Origin: Sphingomonas bacterium
Lineage (GTDB): Bacteria > Pseudomonadota > Alphaproteobacteria > Sphingomonadales > Sphingomonadaceae
Assembly: GCA_030149245.1 (NCBI GenBank)
Contig: JASBRX010000010.1
Location: 1 to 64,000, forward strand
DNA length: 64,000 nucleotides
Direction: 5' to 3'
Both the position numbers and the translations under genes were made by a program. Below, in pieces: positions 1-7,558 of the stretch. The notes below the pieces were generated by a model. That model was not told the DNA's origin. It searched no databases and saw only the letters and a list, made by a program, of their open reading frames with translations. Numbering within the stretch: the stretch's first letter is position 1; each line of letters begins with the position of its first letter.

Positions 1-27
1 GCCCCGGCGCTGGCCGGGCCCGCCATG
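1..27 (-). CDS. Possible start of a separate ligase (LigD C-terminal) gene, partial
   Basis: Only nine codons are visible (M-A-G-P-A-S-A-G) before the window edge. The ATG lies one base after the TAA that ends the 3'-phosphoesterase gene, and a GGAGG sits 11 bases before it, inside the end of that gene. In most sphingomonads the phosphoesterase, ligase and polymerase domains form one LigD chain. Here the ligase part would have to be a separate cistron, or the two are joined by a frameshift: the +1 frame reads straight through the stop. Nothing of the ligase domain itself is in view, so the call rests on position alone. Confidence 0.25.
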
Positions 28-651
28 TTACGCGCCACCTCCGGGCGCCCCGGCCCTGCGCCGGGGCGACGGCTTCACGCCTTCTGCAATCTCCTGCATC
101 GTCCGCCCGCTCGCGACGCTGGTGAGGCCCGTTTCGACCAACGCATCGGTCGCGCCGGCATGAGCGTCGTCGATTTTGCGCAGCAGCCAGTTCTCGCGCT
201 TTTCCCCGGCCCGCGGCTTCAGGCGGATTAGCAGCCACTCGCCCTTCATCCGCTCGCCATCGAGGGTGAAGTGGAGATGCCCCTTGTCCAGATCCTTGGC
301 GCTCTTGCCCGGCACCGGCGCCCAGGTGCCGCGGTCCCACAGCATGACGGTGCCGCCACCATATTCGCCCTTGGGGATTGTCCCTTCGAACGTCGCATAG
401 GACATCGGGTGATCCTCGGTGCGCACCGCCAGCCGTTTCTCGCCCGGATCGAGGCTGGGACCGCGCGTCACCGCCCAGCTTTTGAGCACGCCGTCCACCT
501 CCAGCCGGAAATCCCAGTGGAGGCGCGTCGCGTCGTGTTTCTGGACCATGAAGGTCCGGCCTTCGCCCTTGCCGATCTCGCCGCGCGGCTCAGCCGTTTT
601 GGCGAAATCACGCATCGCATTGTAGCGTTCGAGCGGATCGGTTTTGGTCAC
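28..651 (-). CDS. ligD: DNA ligase D-type 3'-phosphoesterase domain protein
   Basis: About 207 residues. The phosphoesterase (PE) domain of bacterial LigD trims 3' ends during Ku-dependent end joining. The motif KHDATRLHWDFRLEVDG and the later EDHPMSY supply His39, His45, Asp47, Arg49, His81 and Tyr85. Their spacing is identical to the metal and substrate ligands of Pseudomonas LigD-PE (His42, His48, Asp50, Arg52, His84, Tyr88). I chose the GTG at 651 because VTKTDPLERY matches the usual family start; the longer reading to 702 only translates a palindromic repeat. The chain stops after the inter-domain linker (SGRTMQEIAEG, then an Arg/Pro/Gly-rich tail), so it lacks ligase and polymerase domains. 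Ku lies just upstream on the same strand, consistent with a joint NHEJ unit. Confidence 0.85.
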   Translation of the reverse strand: MTKTDPLERYNAMRDFAKTAEPRGEIGKGEGRTFMVQKHDATRLHWDFRLEVDGVLKSWAVTRGPSLDPGEKRLAVRTEDHPMSYATFEGTIPKGEYGGGTVMLWDRGTWAPVPGKSAKDLDKGHLHFTLDGERMKGEWLLIRLKPRAGEKRENWLLRKIDDAHAGATDALVETGLTSVASGRTMQEIAEGVKPSPRRRAGAPGGGA

Positions 652-655
652 GCCC

Positions 656-758
656 CCCTCCCGCTTGCGGGAGGGGTTGGGGGAGGGCCTGTCCTCCTCC
701 ACCGACCGCGAGACGTGGGAACAGGCCCTCCCCTAGCCCCTCCCGCAAGCGGGAGGGG
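656..758. repeat. GC-rich palindromic intergenic repeat between ku and ligD
   Basis: Two inverted arms of about 37 bases (656-692 and 721-758) pair almost perfectly. Each arm carries its own small palindrome CCTCCCGC-TT-GCGGGAGG. The unit fills the whole ku-ligD gap. It looks like a small non-coding dispersed repeat of the type frequent in sphingomonads and could fold in the transcript between the two cistrons. It is related in style, but not identical, to the repeats at 4916 and 11441. Confidence 0.7.
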
Positions 759-760
759 AA

Positions 761-1636
761 TCATGCGCGTTTCCTTGCTGGGGCCTTTTTTGCGGGTGCC
801 TTCTTCGCCGGCGCCTTGGTCGCCGCCGGCTTGGCAGCGCCGCCGGGCTTTTCGAGGCTCTTTTTGAGCGCGGCCATCAGGTCGACGACGTTCGATCCGC
901 GCGCGGCATCGCCCGAGTCGCTGTCCTCGATGATCTTGCGCTTGCCCTTCTGTTTCTGCTTGCGCGCGATCAGGCCCTTGAGCGCGTCGACATAGCGGTC
1001 GTGGAAGGTGGCGGGGTCGAATTTCGCCGATTTCTTCTCGATCAGCGATTCGGCGAGGCCGAGCAGGTCCGCGTCCGGCTCGGCATCGGGGATGTCGCGG
1101 AAATAGCCCTGTGCCTTGTGCACTTCATCGGCATAGCGCAGCGTTTCGAGGACCATGCCGCGCCCGCACGGTTTGAGGCTCGCGACATATTCGCGCCCGC
1201 GCATCGCCAGCTGGCCCAGCCCGACCTTCTTCGTCCGCTTGAGTGCCTCGCGCAGCACGACGAACGCCTCTTCGGCGAGGTCGTCGGCGGGGACGACGAA
1301 ATAAGGCTTTTCGTAATAGAGCACGTCGATCTCATGTGCGTCGACGAACTGAGTCAGCTCCAGCGTCTTCTTGGACTCGAGCTTTACGGCGTCGATCTCG
1401 TCCTGGTCGAGCAGGACATATTCGCCCTTGTCGACCTCGAACCCCTTCATGATCTCGTCGGTGTCGATCGCGCCGAGGCCGGGCACGACCTTTTCGTACT
1501 TGATCCGCTTGCCCGAGGGTTCGTGGACTTGGTGGAAGGCCACCTGCGCGCCCGACTTGGTGGCGCTGTAGATTTCGACGGGGATCGAGACCAGCGCGAG
1601 ACGGATCTGCCCCTGCCAATATGCGCGCGCTGCCAT
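761..1636 (-). CDS. ku: Non-homologous end joining protein Ku
   Basis: 291 residues, a normal length for bacterial Ku. The opening AARAYWQGQIRLALVSIPVEIYSATKS and the block FHQVHEPSGKRIKYEKVVPG are characteristic of the Ku core beta-barrel that rings DNA ends. The C-terminus from about residue 255 is a lysine/alanine tail with repeats of the type APAKK, the DNA-binding extension found in many proteobacterial Ku proteins. It precedes the LigD phosphoesterase on the same strand. Ku bridges double-strand breaks and recruits LigD, which is especially relevant in non-growing cells. Start ATG at 1636; divergent from the symporter gene. Confidence 0.95.
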   Translation of the reverse strand: MAARAYWQGQIRLALVSIPVEIYSATKSGAQVAFHQVHEPSGKRIKYEKVVPGLGAIDTDEIMKGFEVDKGEYVLLDQDEIDAVKLESKKTLELTQFVDAHEIDVLYYEKPYFVVPADDLAEEAFVVLREALKRTKKVGLGQLAMRGREYVASLKPCGRGMVLETLRYADEVHKAQGYFRDIPDAEPDADLLGLAESLIEKKSAKFDPATFHDRYVDALKGLIARKQKQKGKRKIIEDSDSGDAARGSNVVDLMAALKKSLEKPGGAAKPAATKAPAKKAPAKKAPARKRA

Positions 1637-1737
1637 CGGACATCCTTGTTGTTGCGAGGCCGATTCAAAGCCTGAGCGCGGGAGTCGTTCCGCAACTTGC
1701 CGCGTGACCTTGCAAAGACCTCTGCTACACCTTGGCG

Positions 1738-3261
1738 ATGATGCTGCATTTCGCCGCGCTCGACTGGCTGGTGGTCGGGCTTTACCTTGCCGTGCTGGCC
1801 GGGCTGTCCTGGCATTTCAACCGGGTCGAGACGCGCAATGCCGGGGATTATTTCCTCGCGGGGAACAGCGTACCGGCGTGGCTGGCGGCGGTGTCGGTGC
1901 TGGCGACGCAGCAATCGGCGGCGACCTTCCTCGGCGCGCCCGATTACGGATATCGCAGCGACTATAGCTATCTCGGCGCAGTGGTCGGCGCGGTACTCGC
2001 GGCGTTTTTCGTTGCGCATGTGCTGATCCCGCGCTTCTATGCGCTGCGCGTCGCTACCGTCTATGAGCTGCTCGAGACGCGGTACGACGCGCGGGCGATG
2101 CGTTGGGCGGGGGGCATGTACCTGGCGGGGCGCATCCTGTCGGGTGGTGCGCGCGTCTATCTGGCGGCGATCGCGATCGCGATGGTGGGGTTCAACGCGA
2201 TCGATGCGGGATCGATCATCCTGTCGGCGGCGGCGGTGATGCTCGCAAGTCTTGCCTTTACCCTGCGCGGGGGCCTCAAGTCCGTGATCTGGAACGATTT
2301 CGTCCAGTTCATCGTCTATGCCGGCGCAGCCATCGCTGTCCTGATCTTCCTGCGCGCCGCGATCCCGCTCGACAATGCGTCGCTGATCGACGCGCTGCGC
2401 AATGCGCCCGATGGGGTGAACAAGCTGCGATTGTTCGACCTTTCGACCGATCTGTCCAAGCCATTCACCCTGCTCGCCGCGGTCACCGGGCTGTTCCTGC
2501 TCAACACCGCCAGTTCCGGCCTCGATCAGGACACCACCCAGCGGCTGCTTGCCAGTCCGGATGCGAAGACCGGTGCGCGCAGCCTGATCATGTCCGCGCT
2601 GGGCAGCGTGCCGATCATCGCGATCTTCGTGACCATCGGGCTGCTGCTGCACATCTTCTACGACCGGCCCGACATCATGGGGGCGACCAATTCGGTCTCC
2701 GCCAATTTCGCGGGCGAGAAGATCACCGTGTTCGTCCACTATATCCTGACCCAGCTGCCCCCCGGGCTGCGCGGGCTGGTGACGATCGGGGTGATCGCGG
2801 CGGCGGTGTCGACCGTCACTTCGGCGCTCAATTCGATGTCGTCGGTGGTCGTCAGCGATTTCTATCGCCCATGGCGCGAGGCGCGCGGCGGGGCGGAGGA
2901 TCGGCATTATGTCCATGCCGGGCGCTGGGGCATGGTCGCGGTGGCGATGGCGATGTTCGCGACCGCGGTGCTGAGCTATTATTGGCAGAAGCATAGCGAC
3001 ATGCCGCTGCTCGAATTCGTGCTGTCGGTGATGGTGTTTGCCTATGCCGGCCTGCTCGGCGTCTATGCCGTCGCATTGTTCACGACGCGCGGCACCACCG
3101 CATCGGTGATCGCCGCACTGATCACGGGCTTCGTGACCGTGTTCCTGCTCCAGCCCTTTGCGTTCGGGCCGCAGGGGCTCGCCTTCCCGTATCTGTTGTG
3201 CATCGGCACGCTGGCAGCGGCTCTTGTCGCCGCGATTCCACGGGGCAAAAAATCCGCTTGA
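1738..3261 (+). CDS. Sodium:solute symporter (SSS family)
   Basis: About 507 residues with many hydrophobic helices and the N-terminal signature NAGDYFLAGNSVPAWLAAVSVLATQQSAATFLG. That segment matches the family pattern in which core helix TM1 is interrupted for Na+ and substrate binding. Members import sugars, amino acids, carboxylates or other solutes using the Na+ gradient; the substrate cannot be told from sequence. ATG codons occur at 1738 and 1741 and a TTG at 1732; no clear ribosome site decides between them. The gene stands alone, divergent from ku. Confidence 0.88.
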   Translation: MMLHFAALDWLVVGLYLAVLAGLSWHFNRVETRNAGDYFLAGNSVPAWLAAVSVLATQQSAATFLGAPDYGYRSDYSYLGAVVGAVLAAFFVAHVLIPRFYALRVATVYELLETRYDARAMRWAGGMYLAGRILSGGARVYLAAIAIAMVGFNAIDAGSIILSAAAVMLASLAFTLRGGLKSVIWNDFVQFIVYAGAAIAVLIFLRAAIPLDNASLIDALRNAPDGVNKLRLFDLSTDLSKPFTLLAAVTGLFLLNTASSGLDQDTTQRLLASPDAKTGARSLIMSALGSVPIIAIFVTIGLLLHIFYDRPDIMGATNSVSANFAGEKITVFVHYILTQLPPGLRGLVTIGVIAAAVSTVTSALNSMSSVVVSDFYRPWREARGGAEDRHYVHAGRWGMVAVAMAMFATAVLSYYWQKHSDMPLLEFVLSVMVFAYAGLLGVYAVALFTTRGTTASVIAALITGFVTVFLLQPFAFGPQGLAFPYLLCIGTLAAALVAAIPRGKKSA

Positions 3262-3278
3262 CGCGTGTCATGCTACCC

Positions 3279-3312
3279 TGACATATAGTCATCCGTGGAT
3301 GACATAATGTCA
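3279..3312. promoter_or_regulatory. Palindromic operator candidate for the adjacent XRE regulator
   Basis: The left arm TGACATATAGTCATCC and right arm GGATGACATAATGTCA are inverted copies of each other (12 of 16 positions pair) around a 2-base centre. The site ends 17 bases before the GTG of the XRE gene. Its position over the presumed promoter suggests autoregulation by the 69-residue regulator. It also contains nested TGAC/GTCA half-sites, so two dimers might bind. Confidence 0.6.
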
Positions 3313-3329
3313 TGGAGCAGTGACGGCCC

Positions 3330-3539
3330 GTGAAGAACCGCCTGAAAGTGTTGCGCGCCGAACGCGACTGGAGCCAGGCGGAGCTTGGCGGCCATCTCGG
3401 CGTGTCGCGACAGGCGGTGAACGCGATCGAGACGGGGAAGTACGATCCCTCGCTCCCGCTCGCCTTCCGCATCGCCCGATTGTTCGACCTCACCATCGAG
3501 GAGATTTTCGATGACGCGGAGCACGACGATGCCGAATGA
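3330..3539 (+). CDS. Small XRE-family (Cro/CI) transcriptional regulator
   Basis: 69 residues consisting almost only of one helix-turn-helix: RLKVLRAERDWSQAELGGHLGVSRQAVNAIETGKYDPSLPLAFRIARLF. It belongs to the short XRE group (YozG-like) with no sensor domain, ending in an acidic tail. GTG start at 3330. The gene overlaps the next one by 11 bases, so the regulator and the membrane protein are translated together. Short XRE regulators of this kind are often paired with a small membrane protein of unknown role. A strong palindrome just upstream is its likely binding site. Confidence 0.88.
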   Translation: MKNRLKVLRAERDWSQAELGGHLGVSRQAVNAIETGKYDPSLPLAFRIARLFDLTIEEIFDDAEHDDAE

Positions 3540-3951
3540 CATGAAGGACGGCCTGGCCGCCGCCCGCGCTCGCACGCGGCGCCAGCGGATCATCCTGTTC
3601 ACGCTGATGGGCGCCGGCGCAGTGGTCGGCTTCTTCTCGGCGATGTTCGAGGTGGAGGGCGGCGAGTTTCTGGAAGGCATCCCCGCCGCCTGGGCCATCG
3701 CTGCGTCGCTGATCACCACCATCGGCATCGCCTATGGCGGCTGGCGCTATAACCGCGTCACCGACGAACTGGAGCGGCGCGACAACCTCTGGTCGTCGGC
3801 GATCGCGCTCAACTTCTACCTCGCACTCTATGCCAACTGGTATCTGTGGTGGCGCGGCGGGCTGGTCCACGAGCCCCAGCACGAAGTGCTCGCCGTTGCG
3901 ACCTTCGCGGTGATGCTGCTGGCCTATGGTTACAAGAAATTACGTCCCTGA
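3529..3951 (+). CDS. Four-helix membrane protein of unknown function, partner of XRE regulator
   Basis: About 140 residues. Hydrophobic segments lie near residues 20-40, 52-72, 90-108 and 115-136, separated by short charged loops such as RYNRVTDELERRDN. The product is therefore a small integral inner-membrane protein. The start at 3529 (MPNDMKDG) is preferred over 3511 because a GGAG lies ten bases upstream and it gives the common short overlap with the regulator gene. No catalytic motif is recognised. Pairing with the XRE gene and the shared promoter suggest a membrane response controlled by that regulator, but this is inference. Confidence 0.75.
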   Translation: MPNDMKDGLAAARARTRRQRIILFTLMGAGAVVGFFSAMFEVEGGEFLEGIPAAWAIAASLITTIGIAYGGWRYNRVTDELERRDNLWSSAIALNFYLALYANWYLWWRGGLVHEPQHEVLAVATFAVMLLAYGYKKLRP

Positions 3952-3984
3952 ACTAAGCTAACCTCTTGTTATCGGAGAATTTAG

Positions 3985-4899
3985 ATGAAGAAGTTTCTGC
4001 CCCGCGCAGCAACGGCACTTGCCCTGCTGTTCGTCACGCCTGCCGCCCTGGCGCAGCAGGCTCCGGCCCCAGCACCCGCGCAGGTCAAAGACGCCGATCC
4101 GGCGCTGTGGGTGGTCAAGGATGAAGACACCACCATCTATCTGTTCGGCACGATCCATGTGCTGCCGGCGGGCCTCAGCTGGTTCGACGAAGCGGTGAAG
4201 ACCGCGTTCGACTCGAGCACTGAGGTGGTCACCGAAATCGGCGACCTGCCCGATCCGGCAAGCATCCAGCCGCTGTTGCTGAAATATGCGATGACCCAAT
4301 CCGGCCCGACGCTGACCGAGCGCCTGCCCGCCGACAAACGCGCCGCCTTTGCCAAGGCGGTCGCCGATGCGGGGCTGCCCGCGCAGGTGGTCGACCGGTT
4401 CCAGCCGTGGTTCGCTGCGTCGCAGCTGAGCCTGATCGCGATGGCGAAAGCCGGCTATAACCCCGCATCGGGCGCCGAAAGCGCGCTTAGCGAAGCGGCC
4501 AAGGCAGCCAAGAAGCCGGTGTCGGGCGTTGAAAGCATCGAGATGCAGTTCGGCTTCTTCAACAGCCTGTCCGAAGCGGCGCAAATCCAGTTCCTGACCG
4601 AAACGCTTGCGCAGCTGGATCAGATCGGGCCGGAATTTGCCAAGATGGTCGCCGAATGGTCGGAAGGCGATGCCGATGGTCTCGCCGCGATCATGAACGA
4701 GGCGATGCGCAGTTCGCCCGAGCTGAGCAAGATGCTGCTCGCCGACCGCAACACGCGCTGGGCCGAGTGGATCGACACCCGGCTCGACAAGCCGGGCGTC
4801 GTCTTCATGGCGGTCGGTGCCGGCCATCTGTCCGGCCCGGACAGCGTCCAGGTCATGCTGGAGAAGCGCAAGATCAAGTGCGCGCGGATCGAATATTGA
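3985..4899 (+). CDS. TraB/GumN family protein, exported
   Basis: 304 residues. A clear Sec signal peptide (KK, then a hydrophobic run, ending ALA around residue 23) is followed by an Ala/Pro linker. The TraB/GumN fold shows its diagnostic pieces: LFGTIHVLP at 54-61, a conserved Glu in VVTEIGD, the Arg in the DRNTRW segment, and the final VGAGHLSGPDSV. The family is distantly related to the Tiki metalloproteases, and the GxxH and E residues are those proposed to bind metal. Periplasmic; substrate unknown. GGAG precedes the ATG. Monocistronic, followed by a palindromic repeat. Confidence 0.85.
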   Translation: MKKFLPRAATALALLFVTPAALAQQAPAPAPAQVKDADPALWVVKDEDTTIYLFGTIHVLPAGLSWFDEAVKTAFDSSTEVVTEIGDLPDPASIQPLLLKYAMTQSGPTLTERLPADKRAAFAKAVADAGLPAQVVDRFQPWFAASQLSLIAMAKAGYNPASGAESALSEAAKAAKKPVSGVESIEMQFGFFNSLSEAAQIQFLTETLAQLDQIGPEFAKMVAEWSEGDADGLAAIMNEAMRSSPELSKMLLADRNTRWAEWIDTRLDKPGVVFMAVGAGHLSGPDSVQVMLEKRKIKCARIEY

Positions 4900-4915
4900 G
4901 TTCGCGTTGCTTATT

Positions 4916-5076
4916 CCTCCCCTGAGCTTGTCTCAGGGGAGGGGGACCGCCGCCGCAGGCGGTGGTGGAGGGGCGGCCGCGTAGACGGCCGTGAACATCT
5001 CGGCAAAATTCCGCCCTCTGCGAGGGCGGCCCCTCCGTCAGCTGCGCTGACACCTCCCCTGCGGGGCAGGGGAGGA
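4916..5076. repeat. GC-rich dispersed palindromic repeat, copy 1
   Basis: The element starts CCTCCCCTGAG and ends CAGGGGAGG. It has internal blocks GGTGGAGGGG and CCCCTCCGTCAGC, which recur in the same order at 11441-11559. The two halves are inverted, so a transcript would fold into a long hairpin. It lies between converging genes (TraB-like and exonuclease) and may end transcription from both sides. It is non-coding. Confidence 0.75.
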
Positions 5077-5121
5077 ATGGACGACATCGACCGTTCCACC
5101 TGTCGGGCGTAACATCGCGCC

Positions 5122-5883
5122 CTAAAACAAGTCCGGCTGGCGGACCGGTTTGAACTCCGGTCCCCGGCCGCGGCGGCGTTGCAGCTCGACCTGGGCGGTG
5201 TAGCGAATGTCCTCGTCGCGATCCTGCAGAAAGCCGTCGAGCGCCTCGTCGTCGATCTCGCTCCACTCCTTGCCGCGATCCGGGCCATAGCGGACGCGCG
5301 GGAGCAGTCCCGGCAGCTTAGACCATTCGATCAGCTGCGCGACGCTCGCTTCGTTGAGCATGTCGCGCAAATGGTGCGCCGTCACATACGCATCGGGAAA
5401 GGCACGGTGCGCGGGCAGGCCGCGCTCATGCTCCAGCCCAGCGGGCATGCGGTAATAGCGCAGGAACTGGTTCGAGAAGCCCGGGCTGTCGCGCCACAGC
5501 CGCAGCGCGCATTTATAGGTGCAGATCCAGTCCGCGCCCCGGGTCAGCGACGGGGTGCAGAACTGCTCCTCGAAACTGGCGCGATGCGCCGCGAGCGCGA
5601 CGCGGCGCGGCCAGGGATCGAGCACCGGGCGTGCGACATCGTGCCACCATGGCGCGTCAGCGACATCCGCGTCGCGGATATGGTGGATCGCCATGGTCAG
5701 CGGCGGGATCGGGCGGCCGGGATTGACCAGGCGCGCACCGCCCTCCCCCTCCAGCTCCCAGCGCCCGTCCTTGCCCAGCGCAACATCCTGCCAGCCGATT
5801 TCGCACACGCCATGCTGCGGCGGCGCATTGCCGGTTGTTTCAAGGTCGATGACGCGGATGATCTGGGGGGCGGGGGGAGCCAT
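5122..5883 (-). CDS. DEDDh 3'-5' exonuclease (ExoX-like)
   Basis: About 253 residues from the ATG at 5883 (MAPPAPQIIRVIDLETTG). The ExoI motif Asp13-x-Glu15 and the ExoIII motif H159-AFPD164 are clear. The ExoII region reads AAHRASFEEQF, with Glu105 in place of the usual Asp. The last 60 residues (VRYGPDRGKEWSEIDDEALDGFLQDRDEDIRYTA) resemble the small accessory domain found after ExoX-type nucleases. Members remove nucleotides from 3' ends of DNA in repair. The longer reading to 5934 adds only an Arg/Gly-rich stretch and is unlikely. Stands alone. Confidence 0.85.
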   Translation of the reverse strand: MAPPAPQIIRVIDLETTGNAPPQHGVCEIGWQDVALGKDGRWELEGEGGARLVNPGRPIPPLTMAIHHIRDADVADAPWWHDVARPVLDPWPRRVALAAHRASFEEQFCTPSLTRGADWICTYKCALRLWRDSPGFSNQFLRYYRMPAGLEHERGLPAHRAFPDAYVTAHHLRDMLNEASVAQLIEWSKLPGLLPRVRYGPDRGKEWSEIDDEALDGFLQDRDEDIRYTAQVELQRRRGRGPEFKPVRQPDLF

Positions 5884-5986
5884 GCCCCCATGTGGCCCGG
5901 CGCGCCGCGATTTGCCACCCCTGCGCTGCGGCACCTGTCAGAGATCGTCGCTGGCGCGTGGCCAGCCGTGCGATAGGATATGGGCC

Positions 5987-7150
5987 ATGCACATCGTCCG
6001 CCGCCTGCTGCTGTTACTGACTCTGGCCGTTGCCAGTCCGGCGCTGGCGGGTGTGTCCGCATTGCCAGCGACGGCACGGGCGCCGCGCTGCATCGAGCTG
6101 GCCGGGGGCGATGCGGCGCGGGCGCGCTACATCGCGGCGCGGCGGGCGGAGCTGGCGGCGTGCGATCCGGCCAAGCCGACGCTGGAGTGCGCGGCGAGCT
6201 GGGGCAAGCTGGTGGTCGCGTCGCGCGACGGCGGCGATCCGGCGCTGGCCGAGCGGTACGCGCCGCTGTTCCACACCGACCGGCGAGCGATGGCGCGCAC
6301 GCCCCAGCTGGTGCGCACCTATCTGCATCTGGCAGGCGCGATGGAGCAACAGGCGTGCTTCATCGAGGGCGAACCGCTGTATCGGCTCGCCCTCGCGCTG
6401 GTCGACGCAGACAAGCCGGACCCCGGCGAAGTCGCCGACATCTATTACGCGCTGGCGTGGAACCTGAGCTATCAGGAGCGCCACAAGGAGGCCGAGGCGA
6501 CGATGCGGGCCACGCTGGCGCTGCGCTCGCGCATTCTGCCCACCGGGAGCCGCGATATCCTGCAGGCGCAACAGGACATCGCCTATATGCTCGAGGATCA
6601 GGGCCGCTTCGCCGAGGCCGAAGCGCTCTATGCCCCGCTACTGGCGGCACGCGAACAGCTGACCGACGATCGCGGCATGCTCGATCTGGCGGTGACCTAC
6701 ACCAATCTTGGCTACAACCTCGCCAGTCAGGGACGGCTCGCCGAGGGCGAGGCGATGTTCCGCAAGGGGCTGGATGCCGCCGCCGCGCGGGTCGGCGAGT
6801 CCGACCCGATGATCGCCAAGGGGCGCACCTACCTTGCCGCGATCATCGCGAAACAGGGCCGCGCCGAAGAAGCGGAGGCCTGGTATCGACGCGCAGTCGC
6901 GATATTGATCCGCCGCCCGGCGATGAACCCCGATCGCGCGCGGGCGATCCTTGGCCTTGCCACGCATCTGCAGGCGCGGGACCGAGCACCGCAGGAGGTG
7001 CGGTCGCTGCTGCGCATCGCCGCCGCCGATGCCCGGCTGAGCCAGGAATTTCACACCGGTTTTTCGCGCGATGCGCAGGCAGCGTTACGGCGTAGCGCGC
7101 CGATTTATCTGGCGCAGGTGCGCGCGGCCTGGGATCTGGCGGGCCGCTGA
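5987..7150 (+). CDS. Exported tetratricopeptide-repeat protein
   Basis: 387 residues. A signal peptide (MHIVRRLLLLLTLAVASPALAG) is followed by at least four TPR-like helix pairs, for instance DIYYALAWNLSYQERHKEAEATMRATL, LQAQQDIAYMLEDQGRFAEAEALY and AVTYTNLGYNLASQGRLAEGEAMF. This is a periplasmic or membrane-tethered protein-interaction scaffold. There is no CHAT, kinase or other catalytic domain attached. Upstream in-frame sequence was excluded because the signal peptide fixes the start. No partner gene is adjacent: it converges on the DUF1801 gene. Confidence 0.78.
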   Translation: MHIVRRLLLLLTLAVASPALAGVSALPATARAPRCIELAGGDAARARYIAARRAELAACDPAKPTLECAASWGKLVVASRDGGDPALAERYAPLFHTDRRAMARTPQLVRTYLHLAGAMEQQACFIEGEPLYRLALALVDADKPDPGEVADIYYALAWNLSYQERHKEAEATMRATLALRSRILPTGSRDILQAQQDIAYMLEDQGRFAEAEALYAPLLAAREQLTDDRGMLDLAVTYTNLGYNLASQGRLAEGEAMFRKGLDAAAARVGESDPMIAKGRTYLAAIIAKQGRAEEAEAWYRRAVAILIRRPAMNPDRARAILGLATHLQARDRAPQEVRSLLRIAAADARLSQEFHTGFSRDAQAALRRSAPIYLAQVRAAWDLAGR

Positions 7151-7183
7151 ACGAACATCTGCCGGTCCCATATTCGCGGGCGG

Positions 7184-7558
7184 TCAGCGGGTTGCCGCGA
7201 TCCAGCGCGCGATCAGGTCGCGCAATTCGCGATGTCGCGAGTCGATCTCCCCCAGATCGCGGAACGTCACAACGCCACGGTCGGGTGCCGGCCAGGCCGC
7301 GAGCCGCGCGGTATCGTCAAAGCTGAACTCCGTGGCGTCCTTTTTCGCGACGCCGCGATGGAGGACGACGCGGACACCGCCCTTGCGCTCGATGCCCAGC
7401 GTAACCTGGTGGTCCGCGCCGTCGCGAAAGCTCGGCGCGTTCCACTTGATCTCCTCGATCAGGTCGGGTGCGGCGGCGATCACGATGGCACGCAGCGCAT
7501 CGACCATCGCCCGGTCATGCGGCGCGAGGGTCGACAGATAAGTCTCGACGGCGCTCAA
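7184..7558 (-). CDS. DUF1801 (YdhG-like) domain protein
   Basis: About 124 residues. The block [26 protein letters not shown], followed by a beta-rich stretch and a final helix, is typical of DUF1801/YdhG proteins, small soluble proteins of the iron-chaperone-like fold with no firmly established role. The start is a TTG at 7558 that overlaps the TGA of the upstream pgmG gene (TTGA), so its translation is coupled to pgmG. A longer in-frame reading into pgmG has an Arg/Ala-rich shadow composition and was rejected. Confidence 0.75.
   Translation of the reverse strand: MSAVETYLSTLAPHDRAMVDALRAIVIAAAPDLIEEIKWNAPSFRDGADHQVTLGIERKGGVRVVLHRGVAKKDATEFSFDDTARLAAWPAPDRGVVTFRDLGEIDSRHRELRDLIARWIAATR

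Noticed and set aside
1447..2994. A 515-codon open frame antisense to the Na+/solute symporter and the start of ku
   Set aside because: Dominated by Arg, His, Asp and Gln with no hydrophobic core; crosses two well-supported genes.
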